Origin: Cryobacterium algoricola
GTDB taxonomy: Bacteria; Actinomycetota; Actinomycetes; Actinomycetales; Microbacteriaceae
NCBI RefSeq assembly: GCF_004402485.1
Contig: NZ_SOFG01000009.1
Span: forward strand, 1-64,000
DNA: 64,000 nt
Direction: 5' to 3'
The notes below the pieces were generated by a model. The model was not told where the DNA came from, did no database searches, and was given only the letters and a program-made list of their open reading frames with translations. The position numbers and the translations under genes are program-made. This document shows positions 17,097-26,081 of the stretch, in pieces; the stretch's first letter is position 1, and each line of letters opens with the position of its first letter.

Positions 17097-17648
17097 ATGA
17101 GCGAGCTCAGCAAGCGTGACGACGCCTCCCGCTACGGTGACGGACTCCTGTTCACCGACGGCATGCCCGACCTCGATGAGAATTCCGGGTACCGGGGCGC
17201 CGTTGCTGCCAGAGCCGCCGGCATCACCTACCGCCAGCTGGACTACTGGGCCCGTACCGAACTCGTCGAACCGACGGTGCGCGGCGCGACCGGCTCCGGC
17301 ACCCAGCGGCTCTACGGCTTCCGCGACATCCTCGTGCTCAAGCTCGTCAAACGCCTTCTCGACACCGGCATCTCCCTCCAGCAGATCCGTACGGCCGTCA
17401 ACCAGCTGCGCGAGTCCGGGGTCAGCGACCTCGCCCAGACCACGCTGATGAGCGACGGCGCGAGCGTCTATCTCTGCACCTCCAACGACGAAGTCATCGA
17501 TCTTGTCAGCCGTGGCCAGGGCGTCTTCGGAATCGCCGTCGGCAAGGTCCTGCGCGAGGTGGAGACGACCCTCGTCGAGCTCGACTCGCAGCCCTCCGAT
17601 CCCTCGGACGAGCTGGCCGTGCGTCGGCTGTCCCGCAAGGTCTCCTAG
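17097..17648 (+). CDS. MerR-family transcriptional regulator (Rv1830-like)
   Basis: A 183-residue protein. After a polar 35-residue lead, the MerR helix-turn-helix reads AAGITYRQLDYWARTELVEP, followed by RGATGSGTQRLYGFRDILVLKLVK. In mycobacteria a second MerR gene follows ftsR with a DUF151 bifunctional-nuclease gene between them. Here only 172 non-coding bases separate them. The ATG at 17097 is preferred for its GAGAGG site over an upstream ATG at 17052. Targets unknown. Confidence 0.8.
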   Translation: MSELSKRDDASRYGDGLLFTDGMPDLDENSGYRGAVAARAAGITYRQLDYWARTELVEPTVRGATGSGTQRLYGFRDILVLKLVKRLLDTGISLQQIRTAVNQLRESGVSDLAQTTLMSDGASVYLCTSNDEVIDLVSRGQGVFGIAVGKVLREVETTLVELDSQPSDPSDELAVRRLSRKVS

Positions 17649-17681
17649 CTCCCGAGCCGGAGCATCCGCTCGTTCGCGTTG

Positions 17682-17700
17682 AGGCGCGGAAGAAGCGCCT
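17682..17700. terminator. Short hairpin between convergent MerR and ParA genes
   Basis: AGGCGC and GCGCCT arms of 6 bp around a 7-nt loop, 34 bp after the MerR stop and about 85 bp after the ParA stop on the other strand. There is no U-tract, so this is only a candidate bidirectional terminator. Confidence 0.3.
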
Positions 17701-17784
17701 TCGTGTTGCCTGGGACGGTGTTTCGTCCGCCCTCGAGCGTCGGACAACGCCCCGGACTGGGGGAGCCGAGAGGGCCTGAGGAGG

Positions 17785-18591
17785 CTAGCGCTGCTCCGCG
17801 TACTCGCCGATGCGCGCGGTGCGGAGGATGCGTTCGAGCAGCTGGTCGAAGTAGCGGGCCATTTCCTGCGCGCTGTCGCCCGGCCAGGTGTGCAGCGGCT
17901 TCGCGGCGCCCTGCGCCTGCTGCAGCGACGTGCGCTCCGGCAGCTGGGGGCTCAGCACGAGCGGGCCGAACATGTCCCGCAGTTCCTTGATCCGGAACTG
18001 GTGCTCGAGGGAGGCGATCCTGGCCCGGTTCACGATGATGCCGAGCGGCTGCAGGCGCGGGCTGAGGCCGCGGCGGATCTCCTCGATCGCGCGCAGGGCG
18101 CGGTCGGCGGCGGCGACGGAGAACAGACCGGGCTCGGTGACGACGGCGACGCGGTCGCTCGCCGCCCACGCGGTCCTGGTCAGGGCGTTGAGGGAGGGAG
18201 CGCAGTCGATGAGGACCAGGTCGTAGTCCTTCTCGACCGTGGAGAGGGCCTCTTCGAGCTTCCAGATGTCCCGGATGCTCGGGTGCGGCCCGTCGAAGTT
18301 GATGGCGGACGGGCTGCCGATCATGACGTCGATCGTGCCCTGCTGGCCGCGGGTCCAACCGCTCGGAACGATGGCGGCGCGGACTATCTTCTCCTTGGGG
18401 GAGGCGAGGACGTCGGCGATGTTCAGGTGGCCGGCGACCTCGATGTCCATGCCGGTCGACACGTCCGATTGCGGGTCGATATCGACGACCAGGGTCCGTA
18501 CGCCGCGGGCGAAGGCAGCAGAAGCCAGACCCAGGGTCACTGTGGTCTTGCCTACTCCTCCCTTGAGGGAGCTAACGCTTAGTACGTGCAC
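17785..18591 (-). CDS. ParA-family ATPase
   Basis: 268 residues from the GTG at 18591, which gives the usual start HVLSVSSLKGGVGKTTVTLG; an in-frame GTG 7 codons upstream is also possible. The deviant Walker A motif KGGVGKTT, switch region VVDIDPQSDVSTG and Walker B VLIDCAPS are all intact, so this is an active-looking ParA/Soj-type ATPase. No parB lies beside it. It is divergent from pyruvate carboxylase with a 77-bp gap. It is probably an orphan positioning ATPase and not the chromosomal partition protein, which normally sits near oriC. Confidence 0.82.
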   Translation of the reverse strand: MHVLSVSSLKGGVGKTTVTLGLASAAFARGVRTLVVDIDPQSDVSTGMDIEVAGHLNIADVLASPKEKIVRAAIVPSGWTRGQQGTIDVMIGSPSAINFDGPHPSIRDIWKLEEALSTVEKDYDLVLIDCAPSLNALTRTAWAASDRVAVVTEPGLFSVAAADRALRAIEEIRRGLSPRLQPLGIIVNRARIASLEHQFRIKELRDMFGPLVLSPQLPERTSLQQAQGAAKPLHTWPGDSAQEMARYFDQLLERILRTARIGEYAEQR

Positions 18592-18668
18592 AAGTAGATA
18601 CGTTACCTTCACTAGTCTTAGAGAACCTAACCGCCAGCTGTGTGCCCGTCGCCTCCTGAAAGGTCTGC

Positions 18669-21600
18669 ATGTTCACGAAAATTCTTGTTGCCAACCGCGG
18701 AGAAATCGCGATTCGCGCGTTTCGTGCAGCGTATGAGCTCGGCGCGAAGACCGTCGCCGTCTATCCGTTCGAAGACCGGAATTCCCTGCACCGCCTGAAG
18801 GCAGACGAGGCGTACCAGATCGGCGAACCCGGGCACCCGGTCCGCGCCTACCTGACCGTGAGCGAGATCATCCGGGTCGCCGTCGAGAGCGGCGCCGACG
18901 CCATTTACCCCGGCTACGGCTTCCTTTCCGAGAACCCGGAGCTCGCACTCGCCGCCCGTGAGGCCGGTATCACCTTCATCGGCCCCGGCGAGCACGTGCT
19001 CGAAATGGCCGGCAACAAGGTCACCGCCAAGGAACACGCGATCGCCGCCGGCGTCCCCGTGCTCAAGTCGAGCGCCCCCTCGAAGGACCTCGACGAACTC
19101 ATGGCCGCCGCTGCGGACATCGGCTTCCCGATCTTCGCGAAGGCCGTCGCCGGCGGAGGCGGGCGCGGCATGCGCCGCGTCGCAAGCATGGACGACCTGC
19201 GCGGCTCCCTCGAGGAGGCCATGCGCGAGGCCAACAGTGCCTTCGGCGACTCGACCATGTTCCTCGAGCAGGCCGTGCTCCGTCCCCGGCACATCGAGGT
19301 CCAGATCCTCGCCGACTCGACCGGCGAGACCGTGCACCTCTTCGAGCGGGACTGCTCCGTGCAGCGCCGCCACCAGAAGGTCATCGAGATCGCGCCAGCG
19401 CCGAACCTCAGCGACAAGATCCGGACCCGTCTTTACGCGGATGCCGTCGCATTCGCCCGCTCCATCGGTTACGTCAACGCGGGCACCGTCGAGTTCCTGC
19501 TCGACACCGTCGGGGAGCGCGCGGGCCAGCACGTCTTCATCGAGATGAACCCGCGGATCCAGGTCGAGCACACCGTGACGGAAGAGGTCACAGACGTCGA
19601 CCTCGTCGTCGCCCAGATCCGTATTGCCGCGGGGGAGACCCTCGCGGAACTCGGACTGCTCCAGGACCAGATCCACCTGCGCGGCGCGGCGCTCCAGTGC
19701 CGCATCACCACGGAAGACCCGACCATGGGATTCCGGCCGGACACCGGGAAGATCACGACCTATCGCTCACCCGGTGGGGCAGGCATCCGCCTCGACGGCG
19801 GAACGATCAACCCCGGCGCGCAGATCAGCCCGCACTTCGACTCGATGCTCGCGAAGCTCACCTGCCGCGGTCGCGACTTCACCGCGGCCGTCACGCGCTC
19901 GAAGCGGGCACTGGCCGAGTTCCGCATCCGCGGCGTCTCCACGAACGTCGCCTTCCTCCAGGCCGTGCTGGAAGACCCGGGCTTCGCTGCCGGCGACCTC
20001 AGCACCTCCTTCATCGACGAGCGCCCGGAACTGCTCCGCGCCCGCGTCTCCAAGGACCGCGGAACGAAGATCCTGAACTGGCTCGCCGACGTCACCGTCA
20101 ACAAGCCCAATGGGGTCCCGATCACGCTGCTGAACCCGGCGGAGAAGCTTCCGAAGCTCGACCTCGCGATCCCGGCCCCCGCCGGCTCCCGCCAGCGGCT
20201 GCAGCTGCTCGGCCCGGCCGGTTTCGCCGCGGAACTCCGCGCCCAGACCGCACTCGCCGTGACGGACACCACGTTCCGCGACGCCCACCAGTCGCTCCTG
20301 GCGACCCGGGTGCGCACGCGGGACCTCGTCGCCGTCGCGCCGTACGTCGCCCGGATGACGCCGGAGCTCCTCTCGATCGAGGCCTGGGGCGGCGCGACCT
20401 ACGACGTCGCGCTGCGCTTCCTCGGCGAGGACCCGTGGGAGCGGCTCGCGGCCCTGCGTGCCGCGCTCCCCAACATCAACGTGCAGATGCTGCTTCGCGG
20501 CCGGAACACGGTCGGCTACACGCCGTACCCGACCGAGGTCACCGACGCCTTCGTGCGTGAGGCGTCCGACACGGGCGTCGACATCTTCCGGATCTTCGAC
20601 GCCCTCAACGACGTCACCCAGATGCGCCCGGCGATCGACGCCGTCCTCGGCACCGGCACGAGCATCGCCGAGGTGGCACTCTGCTACACCGGCGACCTGC
20701 TCGACCCCGCGGAAGACCTCTACACGCTCGACTACTACCTGCGCCTCGCGGAGCAGATCGTCGACAGCGGCGCGCACATCATCGCGATCAAGGACATGGC
20801 GGGGCTGCTCCGCCCCGCCGCCGCCGAGAAGCTCGTCGGCGCGCTCCGCGAACGTTTCCCCCTCCCCGTGCACGTCCACACCCACGACACTCCCGGCGGC
20901 CAGCTCGCGACCCTGCTCGCCGCCGCGCGCGCCGGAGCCGACGCCGTCGACGTCGCGAGCGCACCGATGGCCGGCACCACGAGCCAGCCGTCGGCGTCCT
21001 CGCTCGTCGCGGCGCTGGCCCACACCGAGCGCGACACCGGCATCTCGCTCAAGGCCGTCTGCGACCTCGAACCGTACTGGGAAGACGTGCGCCGCGTCTA
21101 CCACCCCTTCGAATCGGGACTCCGCGCCCCGACCGGCCGGGTCTACAGCCACGAGATCCCCGGAGGCCAGCTCTCCAACCTCCGCACCCAGGCCGTCGCC
21201 CTCGGCCTCGCCGACGACTTCGAGCTCATCGAGGACATGTACGCCGCCGCGAACCAGATCCTGGGCCGCGTTCCCAAGGTCACACCCTCGTCCAAGGTCG
21301 TCGGCGACCTCGCCCTCTACCTCGCCGCCGTCCGGGCCGACCCGGCCGACTTCGCGGCGAACCCCGGAAACTACGACGTGCCGGACTCCGTGATCGGCTT
21401 CATGGCCGGCGAACTGGGCGACCTGCCCGGCGGCTGGCCGGAGCCCTTCCGCAGCAAGGTGCTCGCCGGGCGCAGCATCCACATCGGCGTCACCGAGCTG
21501 ACCGCGCCGGAACGCGAAGCGCTCGACGGTGACAGCCTGACCCGGCGCTCGATGCTCAACCAGTTGCTCTTCCCCGGCCCGACCCGCCAGTTCGAGCAGA

Positions 21601-22073
21601 TTCGCGAGCTGTTCGGCGACCTCTCCGTCGTTGACACCGTCGACTACCTCAACGGGCTGCAGCAGGGCATCGAACACTCGGTCGAGATCGACAAGGGCGT
21701 TCGCCTCTACGTCGGCCTCGAGGCCATCGGCGAGGCAGACGACAAGGGCATGCGCACCGTCATGACCACGCTCAACGGCCAGCTGCGCCCCGTGTTCGTA
21801 CGCGACCGCGGCATCACCGTGAGCACGAAGGCCGCAGAGAAAGCGGATGCGAACCGGCCGGGCCAGGTGGCGGCTCCCTTCTCCGGGGTGGTCACTCTGC
21901 AGGTCGAGGAGGGCGCGACCGTCGAGGCCGGCCAGACCGTCGCATCCATCGAGGCGATGAAGATGGAGGCGGCCATCACCTCTCCGATCGCCGGTGTCGT
22001 CGAGCGCGTGGCGATCCCCAAGACGCAGCAGGTGGACGCGGGCGACCTGCTCGTGGTTGTGCGCCCGCGCTAG
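18669..22073 (+). CDS. pyc: Pyruvate carboxylase
   Basis: A 1134-residue multidomain anaplerotic enzyme making oxaloacetate from pyruvate. The N-terminal biotin carboxylase spans about residues 1-450 (VANRGEIAIRAFRAAYELGA, ATP-grasp AVAGGGGRGM, EMNPRIQVEHTVTEE). The carboxyltransferase spans about 530-800 (DTTFRDAHQSLLATRVRTRD). The biotinyl domain at the C-terminus carries EAMKME, with the biotin-accepting lysine near 1098. The single-chain form with all domains is typical of actinobacteria. It is flanked on both sides by ParA/MinD-type ATPase genes. A T-rich terminator follows. Confidence 0.96.
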   Translation: MFTKILVANRGEIAIRAFRAAYELGAKTVAVYPFEDRNSLHRLKADEAYQIGEPGHPVRAYLTVSEIIRVAVESGADAIYPGYGFLSENPELALAAREAGITFIGPGEHVLEMAGNKVTAKEHAIAAGVPVLKSSAPSKDLDELMAAAADIGFPIFAKAVAGGGGRGMRRVASMDDLRGSLEEAMREANSAFGDSTMFLEQAVLRPRHIEVQILADSTGETVHLFERDCSVQRRHQKVIEIAPAPNLSDKIRTRLYADAVAFARSIGYVNAGTVEFLLDTVGERAGQHVFIEMNPRIQVEHTVTEEVTDVDLVVAQIRIAAGETLAELGLLQDQIHLRGAALQCRITTEDPTMGFRPDTGKITTYRSPGGAGIRLDGGTINPGAQISPHFDSMLAKLTCRGRDFTAAVTRSKRALAEFRIRGVSTNVAFLQAVLEDPGFAAGDLSTSFIDERPELLRARVSKDRGTKILNWLADVTVNKPNGVPITLLNPAEKLPKLDLAIPAPAGSRQRLQLLGPAGFAAELRAQTALAVTDTTFRDAHQSLLATRVRTRDLVAVAPYVARMTPELLSIEAWGGATYDVALRFLGEDPWERLAALRAALPNINVQMLLRGRNTVGYTPYPTEVTDAFVREASDTGVDIFRIFDALNDVTQMRPAIDAVLGTGTSIAEVALCYTGDLLDPAEDLYTLDYYLRLAEQIVDSGAHIIAIKDMAGLLRPAAAEKLVGALRERFPLPVHVHTHDTPGGQLATLLAAARAGADAVDVASAPMAGTTSQPSASSLVAALAHTERDTGISLKAVCDLEPYWEDVRRVYHPFESGLRAPTGRVYSHEIPGGQLSNLRTQAVALGLADDFELIEDMYAAANQILGRVPKVTPSSKVVGDLALYLAAVRADPADFAANPGNYDVPDSVIGFMAGELGDLPGGWPEPFRSKVLAGRSIHIGVTELTAPEREALDGDSLTRRSMLNQLLFPGPTRQFEQIRELFGDLSVVDTVDYLNGLQQGIEHSVEIDKGVRLYVGLEAIGEADDKGMRTVMTTLNGQLRPVFVRDRGITVSTKAAEKADANRPGQVAAPFSGVVTLQVEEGATVEAGQTVASIEAMKMEAAITSPIAGVVERVAIPKTQQVDAGDLLVVVRPR

Positions 22074-22120
22074 GCTGAAGGTCGATCGGTCGGCACCCAC
22101 AGTGGCGCCGCCCGGTCGGG

Positions 22121-22143
22121 GGCCCAGGCCGGGCCGATTTTTT
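22121..22143 (+). terminator. Rho-independent terminator of pyc
   Basis: A G+C stem GGCCC-loop-GGGCC (22121-22135), which can be extended with a bulge by upstream TCGG pairing with CCGA, is followed by six Ts at 22138-22143. It lies about 50 bp after the pyc stop and 20 bp before the next start. Confidence 0.65.
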
Positions 22144-22162
22144 CACGACGAAGGGACGGACT

Positions 22163-23527
22163 GTGGTGCCGGAAAAGCGCACGGACACCGGGATCTCTTC
22201 GACGGGCGGCGGAGACGCGCAGCCCGGTGACGAGTACAACAGCGAGCTGCCGCCGCACACGATCGACAACCTGGCCGCCGCGCTCCCCGCGGGGCTCGCT
22301 GCGGCACCCCTCGCGACGACGGCGATCGGGAGCGGCAGCCCCGCAGGCGGGAGCGACGCCGCCCGCCCCGCGACCCACACCGTCGAGATCAACACCGGGC
22401 CGGGCATCCGCGTGGCGGCGGGAGACCGTGCCACCCGGAACGACCGCGCCGACAGGGGCGAGCGCCTCGGCGCCGCCGCGGCCGGGGCCGTGCAGTCGCT
22501 CTCCGGCCCCGCCCAGGCCGCTCCGGCGGATGCCGCGGCGCAGTCCCGCAGGGAACGCCTGCGCCCGGATGGCGCCGTCCTCCCCGAATCGGCGTCCATG
22601 CTCACGTCCGAACGCCTGCTCGCGGTCAATCGCCGCACCCAGCCGCCGCCCCACGGCGGCTGGAACGCCTTCGTCTACGCCGTGACCCTGCACCTCGTCA
22701 ACCTCGGCGACTCGGCGAAGATCCGCGCGCACAAGGACATGGACGCCCTGATCCGCAAGGAGTTCGACGGCGGCACCCGGTTCGTGCCGATCCTCACCCG
22801 CAAGGGCGGGGTCGGCAAGACCACGGTCACCGCCCTGCTCGGGATGGCCCTCGCCGACGCGCGCGAAGACCGCATCATCGCCGTCGACGCCAACCCCGAC
22901 CGCGGCACCCTCTCCGAACGGGTCAGCAAGCAGACCAGGTCGACCGTGCGGGACGTCGTCACGAAGGCCGCGTCCATCGGCGGCTTCACCGACTTCTCCT
23001 CGCTCGTGTCCCGTGACGCGACCCGGCTCGACATCCTCGCCTCCGACACCGACCCGCTGCTGTCCGAAGCCTTCGACGAGGACGACTACAACGTCGTCGC
23101 CGACCTCGCGGCCCGGTACTACTCGATCATGCTCACCGATTGCGGCACCGGGATCGTGCACTCCGTGATGCGGGCGACGCTGCAGCGTGCAGACTCGATC
23201 GTGGTGGTCTCCGGCGGCAGCGTCGACGAAGCCCGCCTCGCGTCCGAGACCCTGACTTGGCTCGACGCCAACGGCTACGGCGACCTCGTCCGCAACTCGA
23301 TCGTCGCGCTCAACACCGCCACCCAGGGCACCAACCTCGTGAAGCTCGAGGAGATCGAGTCGCACTTCCGGTCGAGGGTCCGCGAGATCGTGCGCATCCC
23401 CTACGACCCGCAGCTCGCGGCGGGGAGCGTCATCTCGTGGGCGGACCTCAAGCCGATCACCCGGCTCGCCGCGCGCACCCTCGCCGCTCTCGTGGTCGAG
23501 GGCCTTCCCGCGCACCGCGGCGCGTGA
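22163..23527 (+). CDS. MinD/ParA-like ATPase with long disordered N-terminus
   Basis: 454 residues. The first 170 or so are Ala/Gly/Pro-rich and probably disordered. Near residue 175 comes a short amphipathic block (HGGWNAFVYAVTLHLVNLG), then the ATPase domain with RKGGVGKTTVTALLGMALA and VDANPDRGTLSERV. The DANPDRGTL switch and linker layout resemble the ATPase part of mycobacterial EspI/Rv3876-like proteins, which are tied to type VII secretion. No ESX gene lies nearby, so that link is weak. Starts with tandem GTG codons (22163 or 22166). Confidence 0.75.
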   Translation: MVPEKRTDTGISSTGGGDAQPGDEYNSELPPHTIDNLAAALPAGLAAAPLATTAIGSGSPAGGSDAARPATHTVEINTGPGIRVAAGDRATRNDRADRGERLGAAAAGAVQSLSGPAQAAPADAAAQSRRERLRPDGAVLPESASMLTSERLLAVNRRTQPPPHGGWNAFVYAVTLHLVNLGDSAKIRAHKDMDALIRKEFDGGTRFVPILTRKGGVGKTTVTALLGMALADAREDRIIAVDANPDRGTLSERVSKQTRSTVRDVVTKAASIGGFTDFSSLVSRDATRLDILASDTDPLLSEAFDEDDYNVVADLAARYYSIMLTDCGTGIVHSVMRATLQRADSIVVVSGGSVDEARLASETLTWLDANGYGDLVRNSIVALNTATQGTNLVKLEEIESHFRSRVREIVRIPYDPQLAAGSVISWADLKPITRLAARTLAALVVEGLPAHRGA

Positions 23528-23578
23528 CACACCATAGACCAACCGACTTGCCCGCACCAACTGACTTGGAGTTTTCCT

Positions 23579-24070
23579 GTGCCTGAGCGCCAGATCCGTC
23601 TCTTCGGAGATCCCGTGCTGAAGACCGTGTCCGCGCCGATCGAGACCATCGACGACCGGGTCACCCGGCTCGTCGTCGACCTTCTCGACAGCGTGCGCCT
23701 GCCGGGCCGCGCCGGGGTCGCCGCAGCCCAGATCGGCGTGAACCTGCGCGCGTTCAGCTACAACGTCGACGGCGTGATCGGGTACATCCTGAACCCCGTC
23801 GTCGTCGAGGTCTCCGGGGAACCCGCCCTCGTCGAGGAGGGCTGCCTGTCCGTCCCCGGCCTGTGGTACCCGACCAAGCGCTACCCGTTCGCCCGGGTCA
23901 CCGGGATAGACCTCGCCGGTGAACCCGTCGAGCTCGCCGGAGACGGGCTGATGGCCCAGGCCCTGCAGCACGAGACCGACCACCTCGACGGTTTCCTCTA
24001 CATCGACAAACTCGACAAGGAGAACCGCCGGGCGGCCATGAAGGAGATCCGCGAGTCCGACTGGTTCTGA
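23579..24070 (+). CDS. def: Peptide deformylase
   Basis: A 163-residue metalloenzyme removing the N-formyl group from nascent proteins. All three motifs are seen: motif 1 AGVAAAQIG, motif 2 EGCLSVPG (metal-binding Cys) and motif 3 QHETDHLDG (His-Glu-x2-His). Starts with GTG. It ends 7 bp from the stop of the convergent acyl-CoA ligase, so transcription from the two sides must overlap or collide. There is no fmt gene nearby. Confidence 0.94.
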   Translation: MPERQIRLFGDPVLKTVSAPIETIDDRVTRLVVDLLDSVRLPGRAGVAAAQIGVNLRAFSYNVDGVIGYILNPVVVEVSGEPALVEEGCLSVPGLWYPTKRYPFARVTGIDLAGEPVELAGDGLMAQALQHETDHLDGFLYIDKLDKENRRAAMKEIRESDWF

Positions 24071-24077
24071 CCGACCG

Positions 24078-25913
24078 TCAGCGCACCACCGGGTTCTGCT
24101 CGGTGACGACGGGCACGCCCTGGTACATGCCCTCGATCGTCGCGGCGAAGTCCCGCAGGATCACGTCGCGCTTGATGCTGAGTTTGGGCGTGAGATAGCC
24201 GTTGTCCTCGGTGAGCTCGACGGTGAGGATCACGAATTTGCGGATGGACTCCGCCCGCGACACGTGCGAGTTGGCGTGGTCGATGGCGCGCTGCACCTCG
24301 GCGAGCACCGCCGGGTTGAGCGCCGCCTCGGCGATCGACATCGAGGCATCCTCGCCGTTGTTGTGCAGCCAGACCGCGAGCATGTCGGGGTCGAGCGTGA
24401 CGAGCGCCGCGATGAACGGCTTGCGGTCGCCGACGACGATGACCTGGCCGACGAGGGGGTTGGAGCGGATCGGGTCCTCGAGCGCGGCCGGCGCGACGTT
24501 CTTGCCGCCCGCGGTCACGATGATCTCCTTCTTGCGGGCCGTGATCGTGACGAAACCGTCGGCGTCGAAGTCGCCGATGTCGCCGGTGCGGAACCAGCCG
24601 TCGTCGAAGGCGGCCTGGGTCGCCTCGGGGTTGTGCCAGTACTCCTTGAAGACGTTGACGCCCTTGACCTCGATCTCGCCGTCGTCCATGATGCGGATCG
24701 AAACACCGGGAAGGGGCGGGCCGACGGTGCCGACCTTGAACTGGTCGGTGCGGCCGACCGTGGCGGGTGCCGTGGTCTCGGTGAGGCCGTAGCCCTCGAG
24801 GATCTTGATGCCGAGGCTGTGGTAGAAGTGGCCGAGGAACTCGCCGAGCGGGGCGGAGCCGGAGACGGCGTAGCGCACCTTGCCGCCCATGGCCGTGCGG
24901 AGCTTGCTGTAGACGAGCCGGTCGAAGATCGCGAACCGGATCTTCATCGAGAGGCTCACCGGGGTTCCCTCTGCGAGGGCCTTCGAGTGCTTGACCGCGA
25001 GGTGCGCGGCGGCCTCGAAGATCTTGCCGCGACCGGCGGCCTCCGCCTTCTGCTCCGCTGAGTTGTAGACCTTCTCGAACACCCGCGGCACCGCGAGCAG
25101 GAACGTGGGCTTGAACGACGCGAGCGCGGGCAGCAGCTGCCGGGTGTCCGGCTGGTGCCCGACCCGCACGTTCCCGTGCACGCACAGCACCGCGATGAAC
25201 CGGGCGAAGACGTGCGCGGTCGTGATGAACAGCAGGGTGGATGCGCCGTCCTCGTGGTTGAGGACGCCCGAGAGGGCGATCCCCGCGTTTCGCGAGGTCT
25301 CGACGAAGTTCGAGTGCGTGAGCACGCAACCCTTGGGCCGGCCGGTGGTCCCCGCCGTGTAGATCAGGGTCGCGATGTCGGCGCCGGTCGCGAGGCGACG
25401 ACGGCGCTCGATCTCGGCATCCGGAACGTCCACGCCTCCCGCGACGATCTTCGCGAGGTCGCCGAGGTCGATCTGCCAGACGGTTCCGATGTCCGGGAGG
25501 TCGGGGTGCACCTCGTCGAACTTGGCGAAGTGGTCCGCGGTCTCGAGGATCACGGCGGAGGCGCCGGAATCGCCGAGGATCCACTGCATCTGGGTCGGAG
25601 AGCTGGTCTCGTAGACCGGGACCAGGACGGCGCCGGCGAACCAGGTCGCGAAGTCGATGAGGGTCCACTCGTAGCGGGTCTTGCACATCAGGCCGATCTT
25701 GTCGCCGGGCTCGATGCCTGCTGCGACGAGCCCCTTGGCGAGGCTCACGACCTGACGGTGGAATTCGGAGGTCGTCACGGGGGCCCAACCGGCACCGCGG
25801 GGAACCGAGAACAGCACGGAATCCGGGGTGGCGGCGAGGCGATCCACGAGGAGATCGGTGATGTTCGCCCCTGGGTCGGCTGGGACGACTGCGGGCATAT
25901 CGAACTGTTTCAC
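24078..25913 (-). CDS. Long-chain fatty-acid-CoA ligase (FadD15-like)
   Basis: A 611-residue AMP-forming acyl-CoA synthetase. The P-loop-like motif LIYTAGTTGRPKGCVLTHSN is at about residue 185, the core motif EGYGLTETTAPATVG near 365, and the hinge region GWFRTGDIGDFDADGF followed by ITARKKEIIVTAGGKNVAP near 440-480. It activates fatty acids for lipid synthesis or degradation. The order ligase, then acyltransferase, aroG and PASTA kinase parallels the fadD15-to-pknL region of mycobacteria. Divergent from the ROK kinase gene. Confidence 0.9.
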   Translation of the reverse strand: MKQFDMPAVVPADPGANITDLLVDRLAATPDSVLFSVPRGAGWAPVTTSEFHRQVVSLAKGLVAAGIEPGDKIGLMCKTRYEWTLIDFATWFAGAVLVPVYETSSPTQMQWILGDSGASAVILETADHFAKFDEVHPDLPDIGTVWQIDLGDLAKIVAGGVDVPDAEIERRRRLATGADIATLIYTAGTTGRPKGCVLTHSNFVETSRNAGIALSGVLNHEDGASTLLFITTAHVFARFIAVLCVHGNVRVGHQPDTRQLLPALASFKPTFLLAVPRVFEKVYNSAEQKAEAAGRGKIFEAAAHLAVKHSKALAEGTPVSLSMKIRFAIFDRLVYSKLRTAMGGKVRYAVSGSAPLGEFLGHFYHSLGIKILEGYGLTETTAPATVGRTDQFKVGTVGPPLPGVSIRIMDDGEIEVKGVNVFKEYWHNPEATQAAFDDGWFRTGDIGDFDADGFVTITARKKEIIVTAGGKNVAPAALEDPIRSNPLVGQVIVVGDRKPFIAALVTLDPDMLAVWLHNNGEDASMSIAEAALNPAVLAEVQRAIDHANSHVSRAESIRKFVILTVELTEDNGYLTPKLSIKRDVILRDFAATIEGMYQGVPVVTEQNPVVR

Positions 25914-26019
25914 GGCAACTCCTCTGGTACCGGGCGGATGTGCACACTCTAGCCGGGCGACATGCGGAGCAGTCGTTTCGACTCGCAGCGCCGCGGCTCA
26001 GTACACTCTAGAGGGACGC

Positions 26020-26041
26020 CTCAGCATAATTGTGTGCTGAG
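26020..26041. promoter_or_regulatory. Inverted repeat upstream of the ROK kinase gene
   Basis: CTCAGCA and TGCTGAG are perfect 7-bp arms around an AT-rich 8-nt centre, 40 bp before the ROK start and just downstream of an AT-rich TACACTCTAGAG stretch that could be a -10 region. It may be an operator or a leader hairpin. Confidence 0.4.
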
Positions 26042-26081
26042 CTGGGCGGATGCCCGAGACTATGGACGAAAGAGGCCGGCT

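Noticed and set aside
19767..22100. A 777-codon minus-strand open frame across pyruvate carboxylase
   Set aside because: Antisense to a well-supported enzyme. Its composition (Asp/Glu/Arg/Gly/Val-rich) is what the reverse frame of GC-rich codons gives.
22163..23527. Type VII secretion locus
   Set aside because: The MinD-like ATPase recalls EspI/Rv3876, but no EccC, EsxA/B or other ESX gene is present in the window.
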